A stretch of 64,000 bases of DNA from Streptomyces sp. H39-S7 (GTDB taxonomy: Bacteria; Actinomycetota; Actinomycetes; Streptomycetales; Streptomycetaceae), in assembly GCF_027158205.1 (NCBI RefSeq), contig NZ_JAPVLU010000013.1, forward strand, positions 124,001 through 188,000, given 5' to 3'. Below the pieces are notes generated by a model, which worked only from the letters and a program-made list of their open reading frames with translations, searched no databases and had not been told where the DNA came from. A program made the translations under genes and the position numbers. This document shows, piece by piece, positions 18,624 through 26,047 of the stretch; within the stretch, counting starts at the first letter, position 1, and every line of letters begins with the position of its first letter.

Positions 18624-19988
18624 TCAGAGGGCGAGGCGGCGGGCGAGGTCCGAGGTGAAGACCCCGCGGGGGTCGAGGTCGGCGCGCAGCTGCCGGAAGG
18701 CGTCGAGCCGCGGGTACATGCCGGGCAGCAGTTCGGGGCGCAGCCGGGAGTCCTTGGCGAGGTAGACGCGGCCGTCGGCGGCGGCGACCTCGTCGTCCAG
18801 GACGTCCAGGAAGCCGGCCAGGCCCGGCAGGGCCGCGGGGATGTCGAGGGCGAGGGTCCAGCCGGCCTTCGGGAAGGAGAGCCACCCCGGGTCGGCCTCG
18901 CCGAAGCGTTTGAGGACGGCGAGGAACGACGGGACGCCGCGGCGGCTGATCCGGCTCACGATGCGGCGCAGCGCGTCCTCCCGCCCCTCGCCGACGACGA
19001 ACTGGTACTGGACGAAGCCGCTGCGCCCGTAGATCCGGTTCCAGTCCGGCACTCCGTCGAGCGGGTGGAAGAACGTCGAGATCTTCTGCAGCTCGCCGCG
19101 CCGTTCGCGGGGAGCCTTGTGGTACCAGAGGGCGTTGAACAGCCCGACGCTGCCGCGCCCGAGCAGCCCTTCCGGTACGAAGCCGGGGGCGCCCGGCAGC
19201 CGACCCGGCCGGAAGTCGAGCGGTGCGCGGCGGGCGCGGGGCGGCAGGGCGTCGAGGGGGGCGTGGTCGCCGCGGGTCAGGACGGCCCGGCCGGTCCTCG
19301 CACCGCGGGCGAGCAGGTCGATCCAGGCGACCGAGTAGCGGTAGCGGTGGTCGTCGGCGGTGAGCCGGGCCATCAGGTCGTCCAGATCGGTGGCCCGTTC
19401 GGTGTCGACGCTCATCAGCGAGGTCTCCACGGGCAGCAGTTGGATCGTCGCGGCGAGCACGATGCCGGTCAGGCCCATGCCGCCGGCCGTCGCCCAGAAC
19501 AGCTCCGGTTCGTCCTCGGGGGTGACGAGGCGGGTGCCGCCGTCCGCCGTCAGCAGCTCGATGGCGCGTACGTGACGGGTGAACGACCCGGACAGGTGGT
19601 GGTTCTTGCCGTGGATGTCCGTGCCGATGGCCCCGCCGACCGTGACGTACCGGGTCCCGGGGCTGACGGGCACGAACCAGCCGAGCGGCAGCAGGATCTG
19701 CATCAGCCGGTGCAGGCTCACCCCGGCGTCGCAGACCACCAGGCCGTTGACGGCGTCGATCTCGTGGATCCGGTCCAGGCCCGTCATGTCGAGGACGGCG
19801 CCGCCGGCGTTCTGCGCCGCGTCGCCGTAGGCCCGGCCGAGCCCGCGGGCGATGGCGCCGCGGCCCCCGCAGTCCCGGATCGCCTCGGCCGCCTCCTCGT
19901 AGGTGCGGGGTCGGAGAACGTGCGCGGTGGTGGGCGCGGTGCGGCCCCAGCCGGAGACGGGGGTGGTCAGGGCGGAGGGTGCGGGCAT
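18624..19988 (-). CDS. dprE1: decaprenylphosphoryl-ribose 2-oxidase (DprE1-like)
   Basis: 454-residue FAD-binding oxidase of the VAO fold. The FAD region includes A-R-G-L-G-R-A-Y-G-D-A-A-Q-N and the G-T-D-I-H-G-K-N-H-H segment with the conserved His. The active-site Lys is seen as Y-L-A-K-D-S-R (about 412). At the site of the benzothiazinone-reactive Cys387 of the mycobacterial enzyme (W-N-I-C-V-D) this protein has Ala (W-T-L-A-L-D, about 380). The start at 19988 (M-P-A-P-S-A-L-T) has no ribosome site but a TAGCGT box 7 nt upstream; an upstream in-frame start at 20045 is less likely. With dprE2 it epimerises decaprenylphosphoryl ribose. Confidence 0.9.
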   Translation of the reverse strand: MPAPSALTTPVSGWGRTAPTTAHVLRPRTYEEAAEAIRDCGGRGAIARGLGRAYGDAAQNAGGAVLDMTGLDRIHEIDAVNGLVVCDAGVSLHRLMQILLPLGWFVPVSPGTRYVTVGGAIGTDIHGKNHHLSGSFTRHVRAIELLTADGGTRLVTPEDEPELFWATAGGMGLTGIVLAATIQLLPVETSLMSVDTERATDLDDLMARLTADDHRYRYSVAWIDLLARGARTGRAVLTRGDHAPLDALPPRARRAPLDFRPGRLPGAPGFVPEGLLGRGSVGLFNALWYHKAPRERRGELQKISTFFHPLDGVPDWNRIYGRSGFVQYQFVVGEGREDALRRIVSRISRRGVPSFLAVLKRFGEADPGWLSFPKAGWTLALDIPAALPGLAGFLDVLDDEVAAADGRVYLAKDSRLRPELLPGMYPRLDAFRQLRADLDPRGVFTSDLARRLAL

Positions 19989-19995
19989 AAGTGTG

Positions 19996-20001
19996 ACGCT
20001 A
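19996..20001 (-). promoter_or_regulatory. -10 box of a probable leaderless dprE1 transcript
   Basis: TAGCGT on the minus strand ends 7 nt before the dprE1 ATG, the distance expected if transcription starts at the A of the ATG. No -35 hexamer is convincing. The remaining AT-richer gap (20002-20150) contains AAAGGGC/GCCCTTT arms (20081-20087, 20102-20108) and should hold the promoter of the PAP2 operon. Confidence 0.4.
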
Positions 20002-20150
20002 TCGCCCGGAAGGTGGTTATTGCCCCTATATGCCAGGTCTCTCACTGGAACGGGTGAGTGAGGGTGAGTCAGGGGACGATAAAGGGCATATTACCGCATT
20101 AGCCCTTTTGTTCTGGAGGGGGCGACCCACGAACGAGGGAGAACCCGCAG

Positions 20151-20708
20151 GTGCGAACTTCGGACTCCGCAACGTCGCGTGCGTCGGACCTGGACCGCCG
20201 GCTGCTCACCGCGCTGCGCCGGTGCGGCGACGGACCACCGGTCGCCCGCGCCGCGCGGGCCCTGTCCTGGAGCGGCGAGCACGCGGCGCTCTGGCTCGCC
20301 GCCGGGCTCGCCGGCGCCTCCCTGGACCGGCCGCGCCGACGCGCCTGGCTGCGGGCCACGGTCCTGGTCGGCGCCGCGCACGTCGCGAGCATGGGCGTCA
20401 AGCGGGTCGTCCGCCGGCCCCGCCCGCAGCTGCCGGGCGCGCGGCCCCTGGTGGGCACCACCGGCCGGCACAGCTTCCCCAGCTCCCACGCGGCGTCGTC
20501 GGCGGCCGCGGCGGTCGCCTTCGGCGCGCTGCTGCCGGGCCCGCTCAGCCTGTTCGGCCCCTTCCCGCTGGCCATCGGCGTGTGCGCGTCGCGGCTGGTC
20601 GCGGGCGTGCACTACCCGAGCGATGTCGCCGCGGGCGCCGCGCTGGGCGCCGCCACGGCCCGGCTGGGCCAGGCCTGGTCCCTGCGGGGCGGAGGACTCC
20701 ATGGCTGA
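20151..20708 (+). CDS. PAP2-family phosphatase of the decaprenyl-pentose pathway
   Basis: 185 residues, membrane associated. The PAP2 signature is complete: K-R-V-V-R-R-P-R-P (KxxxxxxRP), S-F-P-S-S-H-A-A (PSGH-type), and S-R-L-V-A-G-V-H-Y-P-S-D (SRxxxxxHxxxD). By position next to the UbiA transferase and dprE1/E2, it probably dephosphorylates decaprenylphosphoryl-5-phosphoribose, as proposed for mycobacterial Rv3807c. The start is GTG. The C-terminal eight bases overlap the transferase start, so the two genes are translationally coupled. Confidence 0.88.
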   Translation: MRTSDSATSRASDLDRRLLTALRRCGDGPPVARAARALSWSGEHAALWLAAGLAGASLDRPRRRAWLRATVLVGAAHVASMGVKRVVRRPRPQLPGARPLVGTTGRHSFPSSHAASSAAAAVAFGALLPGPLSLFGPFPLAIGVCASRLVAGVHYPSDVAAGAALGAATARLGQAWSLRGGGLHG

Positions 20709-21666
20709 GCCCACCTCGGCGGTGTTCGACGACGTACCCCGGCCGTCCGTCCCCGCCGCCGGGACGCTCCGCACCCTGGCGGCCCTGCCCGGCGGCCTGA
20801 TCCGGACGGCCCGGCCGCGGCAGTGGGTCAAGAACGGCCTGGTGCTCGCCGCGCCGGTCGCCGCCGGCCGGCTGCTGTCCCGGCACGGACTGGTCCAGCT
20901 CGGCATCGTGTTCGTGCTCTTCACCGCCTGCGCGTCCGCCGTCTACCTGATCAACGACGCACGCGACGCCGAGGCCGACCGGGCCCATCCCGTCAAGTGC
21001 GCCCGCCCCGTCGCCAGCGGCCGGCTCCCGGTCTCCGTCGCCTACGCGGCGGGCGGCCTGCTCGGCGTCCTCGCGCCGGTGGCCGCGTACGTGCTGTGCA
21101 ACGCGGCGACCGCCGGGCTGCTCGCCGCGTACCTCGTCATGCAGCTCGCGTACTGCCTGCGGCTCAAGCACGTCCTCGTCGTGGACCTCGTCGTCGTCAC
21201 CACCGGCTTCCTCATGCGCGCCATGGCCGGCGGCTTCGCCCTCGACATCGACCTGTCCCGCTGGTTCCTGATCACCTCGGGGTTCGGCGCGCTCTTCATG
21301 GTCGCCGCCAAGCGCTACTCCGAACTGATCCTGATGTCGGGCACCGACGGCGAGGCCGGCGCCTCGCGCTCCCTGCTGACGGCGTACACCACCGGCTACC
21401 TGCGTTTCGTCTGGCAGCTCGCGGCAGGGGTCGCGGTCCTCGCGTACGGCATGTGGGCGATGGAGACCGGGGGCGCCGCCGCCGGCTCGCTGCCCTGGCG
21501 GCAGCTGTCGATGATCCCGTTCATCCTGTCCGTGCTCCGCTACGCCGTCTTCGCCGACGCGGGCGCGGCCGGCGCGCCGGAGGACGTGGTGCTGCGCGAC
21601 CGCCCGATGCTCGTCATCGCCCTGGGCTGGGCGGCGCTCTACGCCCTCGCGGTCGCCGAGCTGTGA
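20701..21666 (+). CDS. decaprenyl-phosphate phosphoribosyltransferase (UbiA family)
   Basis: 321 residues with eight to nine hydrophobic helices. The UbiA prenyltransferase motif N-D-A-R-D-A-E-A-D (NDxxDxxxD, Mg-pyrophosphate) is clear, after the R-P-R-Q-W-V-K-N signature typical of mycobacterial UbiA (Rv3806c). It transfers 5-phosphoribose from PRPP onto decaprenyl phosphate at the membrane, the first committed step before the phosphatase and the DprE pair. The ATG at 20701 overlaps the PAP2 stop by 8 nt. The end overlaps the GtrA gene (GTGA). Confidence 0.92.
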   Translation: MAEPTSAVFDDVPRPSVPAAGTLRTLAALPGGLIRTARPRQWVKNGLVLAAPVAAGRLLSRHGLVQLGIVFVLFTACASAVYLINDARDAEADRAHPVKCARPVASGRLPVSVAYAAGGLLGVLAPVAAYVLCNAATAGLLAAYLVMQLAYCLRLKHVLVVDLVVVTTGFLMRAMAGGFALDIDLSRWFLITSGFGALFMVAAKRYSELILMSGTDGEAGASRSLLTAYTTGYLRFVWQLAAGVAVLAYGMWAMETGGAAAGSLPWRQLSMIPFILSVLRYAVFADAGAAGAPEDVVLRDRPMLVIALGWAALYALAVAEL

Positions 21667-22133
21667 CGTACGGGCCGCGGCGCGGGGTGCCGTCCACCCT
21701 GCGCTCGGAGATCCTCGGGTTCGCGCTGGCCGGCGCCGCCGCCTACGCCGTCGACCTCGGCCTCTTCGTCTGGCTGCGCGGACCGGGCGGCTTCGGGCCG
21801 CTCACCGCCAAGGCGCTGTCCTTCCTCGCCGGTTGCACGGTCGCCTACGCCGGCAACGCGCTGGGCACCTACCGCGCCCGCCCGCCGGCCGCCGGCCGCG
21901 CCCGCCAGTACGCCGTCTTCTTCGCGTTCAACGTCGCGGGCGCGGTCGTCCAGCTCCTGTGCCTCGCCCTGTCGCATTACGCGCTCGGGCTCACCACCCC
22001 GCGCGCGGACGTGGTCTCGGGCGCCGGCATCGGCATGGCACTGGCCACCGCGCTGCGCTTCTGGGGGACGAGGACCTTCGTCTTCGGACGGCCGGAACCG
22101 GTCGCGCCGTCGCCCGGGGAATGCGCACGCTGA
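21663..22133 (+). CDS. GtrA-like four-helix membrane protein
   Basis: 156 residues with four transmembrane helices and the GtrA pattern: F-A-L-A-G-A-A-A-Y-A-V-D near the start and a C-terminal R-F-W-G-T-R-T-F-V-F. GtrA proteins are thought to move polyprenyl-phosphate-linked sugars across the membrane; the mycobacterial Rv3789 relative is linked to arabinose donors. The position as third gene after the phosphatase and transferase supports a role in flipping or organising decaprenyl-phosphate pentose. The GTG start overlaps the upstream stop by 4 nt. No motif shows transport directly. Confidence 0.88.
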   Translation: MTYGPRRGVPSTLRSEILGFALAGAAAYAVDLGLFVWLRGPGGFGPLTAKALSFLAGCTVAYAGNALGTYRARPPAAGRARQYAVFFAFNVAGAVVQLLCLALSHYALGLTTPRADVVSGAGIGMALATALRFWGTRTFVFGRPEPVAPSPGECAR

Positions 22134-22167
22134 CGGAGGGTAGGCGCGTGGACATGGAGTGGATCAC

Positions 22168-23100
22168 ATGGAGTGGCTGACGAAACTGCGGTGGATCGGC
22201 CCGTGGATCTCCCGGCTGATGCGCACCCACGCCTGGCGTTCCTTCGAGCACCTCCAGGAGGTGCACTGGAGCCGGCTGGCCGCGGCCGTCACCTTCACCA
22301 GTTTCCTCGCCCTCTTCCCGCTGATCACCGTCGCCGCGGCGATCGGCGCCGCCCTGCTCTCCGACCAGCAGCTCCAGGACATCCAGAAGAAGGTCTCCGA
22401 GCAGGTCCCCGGCATCGCCGACCAGCTCAACATCGACGGCCTGGTCGCCAACGCGGGCACCGTCGGCCTCATCGCCGGCGCGCTGCTCCTCTTCACCGGC
22501 TTCGGCTGGGTCGCCTCGCTCCGCGACTGCCTGCGCGCGGTCTGGGAGAAGGACGACGAGGACGAGAACCCGTTCAAGAGCCGGCTCCGGGACGCCGGGA
22601 TCCTCTTCGGCCTGGGCGCCGCCGCCATCGTCTCGCTCGCCTCCTCCGCGTTCGCCACCGCGGCCGTCGGCTGGGCCACCGACCACCTCGGCTTCGAGGA
22701 CAGCACGGCCGGCCGGTTCTTCCTCACCGCCGCCGGCTTCTGCATCGCCGTCGTCGCGGACTTCGTGCTGCTGGTCGTCCTGCTCACCCTGCTGCCCGGC
22801 GTCGAACCCCCGCGCCGCCGGGTCGTCGTCGCGGGCCTCGTCGGCGCCGTCGGCTTCGAGATCCTGAAGCTGGTCCTCAGCAGCTACCTGCAGAACGTCG
22901 CGGCGAAGAGCATGTACGGCGCCTTCGGCGTCCCCGTCGCCCTGCTCCTCTGGTTCAACTTCATGGCCAAACTCCTCCTCTTCTGCGCCGCGTGGACAGC
23001 GGTCCCGTCGAAGGACGCCCCCACGACCACCCCGGCAGCGGAATCGGCCACGAACGGGAACCCCACCGAGGACCACCCCGAAACGCTCCGTCCCGCCTGA
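22168..23100 (+). CDS. YihY/BrkB-family membrane protein
   Basis: 310 residues with six transmembrane helices and the family landmarks A-A-A-V-T-F-T-S-F-L-A-L-F-P-L (near residues 40-55) and the later Y-G-A-F-G-V-P-V-A-L-L-L-W-F-N. Members have been called tRNA-processing ribonuclease BN by mistake; they are more likely envelope or alternate transport proteins with no known substrate. The ATG at 22168 is chosen for a GGAG 8 nt upstream; 22159 (GTG) also lies in frame. It follows GtrA by 34 nt, so co-transcription is possible. A small hairpin overlaps the stop. Confidence 0.88.
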   Translation: MEWLTKLRWIGPWISRLMRTHAWRSFEHLQEVHWSRLAAAVTFTSFLALFPLITVAAAIGAALLSDQQLQDIQKKVSEQVPGIADQLNIDGLVANAGTVGLIAGALLLFTGFGWVASLRDCLRAVWEKDDEDENPFKSRLRDAGILFGLGAAAIVSLASSAFATAAVGWATDHLGFEDSTAGRFFLTAAGFCIAVVADFVLLVVLLTLLPGVEPPRRRVVVAGLVGAVGFEILKLVLSSYLQNVAAKSMYGAFGVPVALLLWFNFMAKLLLFCAAWTAVPSKDAPTTTPAAESATNGNPTEDHPETLRPA

Positions 23101-23114
23101 CCCGGCAGGGTCAG
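23097..23114. terminator. hairpin containing both convergent stop codons
   Basis: CTGACCC (23097-23103), loop GGCA, GGGTCAG (23108-23114). It overlaps the YihY stop codon on one strand and the carboxypeptidase stop codon on the other. A short, perfectly symmetric bidirectional hairpin at a convergent junction with only 10 nt between genes. Confidence 0.5.
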
Positions 23115-24340
23115 TCGGTCACTTCGCTGCCGGGCTTGTCGTCGCCGGTCCTGCGGCGGCGGATCAGGAGGACCGCCGCGGCGATGAGGGCCAGGGCGGC
23201 GGCCGTTATGGCGGCGTAGGTCCAGATGCCGTTCGTGTCGGACGTTCCGGTGACGGCGGCCTGGGCGGGGCCCTTGGTGTCCGGGTCCGGGGCGTTGGCC
23301 TTGGCGGCGCTCCGGGTCGGGACCAGGGAGCCGACCGGCTTCACGGTGGGGGCGGCCTTGAAGCCCCAGTCCAGCAGGGCGGCCGTCTCCTTGTAGACCT
23401 CGCTGCTGCCCGCGTTCGGGTGCATCACGGTGACCAGCAGGGTGCGGCCGTCGCGTTCGGCGGCGCCGGTGAAGGTGTTGCCCGCGTTGGTGGTGAAGCC
23501 GTTCTTCACGCCGAGCAGGCCCGGGTAGCGGTGCACACCGCCGGCGCCGGTCAGCAGGCGGTCGGTGTTCTGTATGCCGAACGCGCCGCGCACCTTCGTC
23601 GGCTTGCCCGCCTTGTCCTTCTTGTAGTCGCCGGGGAACTGCGCGTTGGACGTCGCGCAGTACTCACGGAAGTCGGCCTTCTGCAGCCCCGACCGGGCGA
23701 TGAGCGTCAGGTCGTAAGCGCTGCTCACCTGGCCCGGCATGTCGTAACCGTCGGGCGACACGACGTGGGTGTCGTCGGCCTGCAACTCCTTGGCCTGGGC
23801 GTTCATCTCCTGCACGGTCTTGTCGACGCCGCCGTTCATCGAGGCGAGGACGTGCACCGCGTCGTTGCCCGAGTGCAGGAAGACCCCGAGCCACAGGTCG
23901 TGCACGGTGTAGCTGAGCTTCTCCTTGATGCCGACGAGGCTGCTGCCCTCGCCCATGCCGCTCAGGTCGGAGTCGGCGACCGTGTGCACCTGGGTCTTCG
24001 GGAACTTGGGCAGCACGGTGTCGGCGAACAGCATCTTGAGCGTGCTGGCGGGAGCCAGTTTCCAGTGCGCGTTGTGCGCGGCCAGCACCTCGCCGGTCTT
24101 CGCGTCCGCCACGATCCACGAACGGCCGGTGAGCTTCGGCAGCGCCGGGCTGCCGGCGTCCTGCTGCACCTGGGTGCCGGGGGCGCCGAGCCGTTCGCCG
24201 CCGACCGTCGACATGGCCGCGGGGGGCACCGGATCCGGCGTTCTGCCGTCCGCGTGGGCGGGCGACGCGAGCAGCGGGCCGGACGCCAGGGCGGCGGCGC
24301 ACAGGGCCAGCAGGGAACGGCGGAAGGTGGGTGCAGGCAT
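23111..24340 (-). CDS. D-alanyl-D-alanine carboxypeptidase (serine type, class A PBP5-like)
   Basis: Trims the terminal D-Ala of peptidoglycan stem peptides, outside the membrane. 409 residues: signal peptide (R-R-S-L-L-A-L-C-A-A-A-L, A-H-A cleavage near residue 30), peptidase S11 domain (about 70-330), then a C-terminal membrane anchor (about 375-398) with Arg tail. Active-site motifs are S-T-L-K (SxxK) and S-G-N. The third motif is K-N-G rather than the canonical K-T-G (G-V-K-N-G-F-T-T-N-A). The start chosen at 24340 puts the Arg-Arg directly after the Met; the frame upstream contains no export signal. It converges on YihY. Confidence 0.92.
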   Translation of the reverse strand: MPAPTFRRSLLALCAAALASGPLLASPAHADGRTPDPVPPAAMSTVGGERLGAPGTQVQQDAGSPALPKLTGRSWIVADAKTGEVLAAHNAHWKLAPASTLKMLFADTVLPKFPKTQVHTVADSDLSGMGEGSSLVGIKEKLSYTVHDLWLGVFLHSGNDAVHVLASMNGGVDKTVQEMNAQAKELQADDTHVVSPDGYDMPGQVSSAYDLTLIARSGLQKADFREYCATSNAQFPGDYKKDKAGKPTKVRGAFGIQNTDRLLTGAGGVHRYPGLLGVKNGFTTNAGNTFTGAAERDGRTLLVTVMHPNAGSSEVYKETAALLDWGFKAAPTVKPVGSLVPTRSAAKANAPDPDTKGPAQAAVTGTSDTNGIWTYAAITAAALALIAAAVLLIRRRRTGDDKPGSEVTD

Positions 24341-24485
24341 GGACACCAGCAGAACGTACAGGCCTGGTGGCGGAACGCGCGCCCCCCGTTTGCCCCGTGG
24401 GCGCGTGAGCATTCGCACGCCGGGGAGGCGGAACCATCCGGACCCCGTCGGTCGTCCCCGTACGGGAGTCTCCATACTGGGACGC

Positions 24486-24776
24486 ATGAAGCTCAACCGT
24501 CCCGTCTCCTGGTTCCTGATCGCCTTCGGTGTGTGGTCCTGGATCGTCTGGACCACCTTCGTCAAGAACCTGTGGAAGGACGCGAGCGGGCTCGCCTTCG
24601 ACAACGGCTCCCCGACCGCGTACTTCTGGGTGCACCTGACGCTCGCGATCACCTCGTTCCTGCTGGGTACGGCGATCGGCGCGCTCGGGCTGCGGTCGCT
24701 GCGCGTCCTGAAGCGGGAAGCCGCCGCCGGGACCCCGGCCGGGCGGCAGCCCTCCGACCCGGCAGCCGCCCGGTGA
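24486..24776 (+). CDS. SCO4848-family small membrane protein
   Basis: 96 residues with two transmembrane helices (V-S-W-F-L-I-A-F-G-V-W-S-W-I-V-W and A-I-T-S-F-L-L-G-T-A-I-G) joined by a short loop (K-D-A-S-G-L-A-F). This matches the small family named after SCO4848, which follows the carboxypeptidase gene in S. coelicolor. The function is unknown. The stop overlaps the start of the phosphoesterase gene (GTGA), so translation is coupled. No ribosome site better than GGGACG is seen. Confidence 0.85.
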   Translation: MKLNRPVSWFLIAFGVWSWIVWTTFVKNLWKDASGLAFDNGSPTAYFWVHLTLAITSFLLGTAIGALGLRSLRVLKREAAAGTPAGRQPSDPAAAR

Positions 24777-26047
24777 TCGTCGTCTTCGTCCTGGTCGCAC
24801 TGGCCGTCGTGGCGCTGTTCGCCGTGGTCCACCGGTACCTGTGGCTACGCCTGGTCCGCGATGTGTCGGCGCCCGGCGGCTGGTACCGGCGCATCGGGAC
24901 GGTGCTCGCCTTCGTCCTCCCGCTGACCAGCCTGGGCGCGCTGCTCGGTGGCCGCGAACTGCCGCTGACGGGCGAGCGGTGGCTGGCCTGGCCGGGCTAC
25001 ATGTGGCTCGCGGTGCTGATCTACCTGACGCTCGCGCTGCTGGTGGGCGAGGCGGTACGGCCGCTGCTGCGGCGTGCGCTGGACCGCCGGGCGGCGGCCC
25101 GGCGACAAGCGGATGACGTGGTTCCGGAAGCGGTCCCGGTGGAGGTCCCGGCCGCGGCTCCCGCGTCCGTTCCCACGGCGGCGCCGCCGGCAGCGGCTCC
25201 CACCCTCACCGAAGAGCCCGCCGCCTCCCGGCGGCAGTTCGTCGCCCGCACCGTCGCCGTCGCCGCGGGCGCCGTGGCCGCCGGGACCGTCGGCTACGGC
25301 ACCTACGGCGTCCTGCGCGGCCCCCGGCTGAAGAACGTGACGGTGCCCCTCGCGAAGCTGCCCGCGCGGGCGGACGGCTACCGCATCGCGGTGGTCAGCG
25401 ACATCCACCTCGGACCGATCCTGGGCCGGGCGCACACCCAGCGGATCGTCGACACGATCAACGGCGCGCGCCCCGACCTGGTGGCGATCGTCGGTGACCT
25501 GGTCGACGGGACCGTGGCCGATCTCGGGCCGGCCGCCGAGCCGCTGGCCCAACTGCGGGCCCGGGACGGCTCGTACTTCGTCACCGGCAACCACGAGTAC
25601 TTCTCGGGCGCGGCCCCGTGGGTCGACTTCGTCCGCGAACTGGGCCTGCACCCGCTGGAGAACGCCCGGGTCGAGCTGCCCGGCTTCGACCTCGCGGGCG
25701 TCAACGACATCTCCGGTGCGGACCACCGTGCCGCGCCGGACTACGGCAGGGCGCTCGGGGACCGGGACCGGACCCGGGCCGCCGTCCTGCTGGCGCACCA
25801 GCCGGTGATGATCCACGAAGCGGTGAAGCACGGCGTGGACCTGCAGCTCTCCGGGCACACGCACGGCGGGCAGCTCTGGCCGGGCAACTACATCGCGGAG
25901 CTGGCCAACCCCACGGTGGCCGGCCTCGACCGGTACGGCGACACCCAGTTGTACGTGACGCGCGGCGCGGGCGCCTGGGGTCCTCCGGTGCGGGTCGGGG
26001 CGCCGTCGGACATCACCATCGTGAAGCTGGTCTCACTGCGCGCGTGA
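24773..26047 (+). CDS. membrane-anchored metallophosphoesterase
   Basis: 424 residues. Three hydrophobic helices occupy about 1-105, then a Pro/Ala-rich linker to about 150, then a twin-arginine-like stretch R-R-Q-F-V-A-R. The calcineurin-like domain follows (about 195-420). All metal ligands are visible: D-I-H-L-G-P, G-D-L-V-D-G, G-N-H-E-Y, L-A-H-Q-P and G-H-T-H-G-G-Q. The domain architecture matches YaeI-like phosphodiesterases that may act on UDP-sugars or lipid-linked phosphates. Its start is coupled to the SCO4848-like gene. Its last 15 nt overlap the end of the convergent TetR gene. Confidence 0.9.
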   Translation: MIVVFVLVALAVVALFAVVHRYLWLRLVRDVSAPGGWYRRIGTVLAFVLPLTSLGALLGGRELPLTGERWLAWPGYMWLAVLIYLTLALLVGEAVRPLLRRALDRRAAARRQADDVVPEAVPVEVPAAAPASVPTAAPPAAAPTLTEEPAASRRQFVARTVAVAAGAVAAGTVGYGTYGVLRGPRLKNVTVPLAKLPARADGYRIAVVSDIHLGPILGRAHTQRIVDTINGARPDLVAIVGDLVDGTVADLGPAAEPLAQLRARDGSYFVTGNHEYFSGAAPWVDFVRELGLHPLENARVELPGFDLAGVNDISGADHRAAPDYGRALGDRDRTRAAVLLAHQPVMIHEAVKHGVDLQLSGHTHGGQLWPGNYIAELANPTVAGLDRYGDTQLYVTRGAGAWGPPVRVGAPSDITIVKLVSLRA

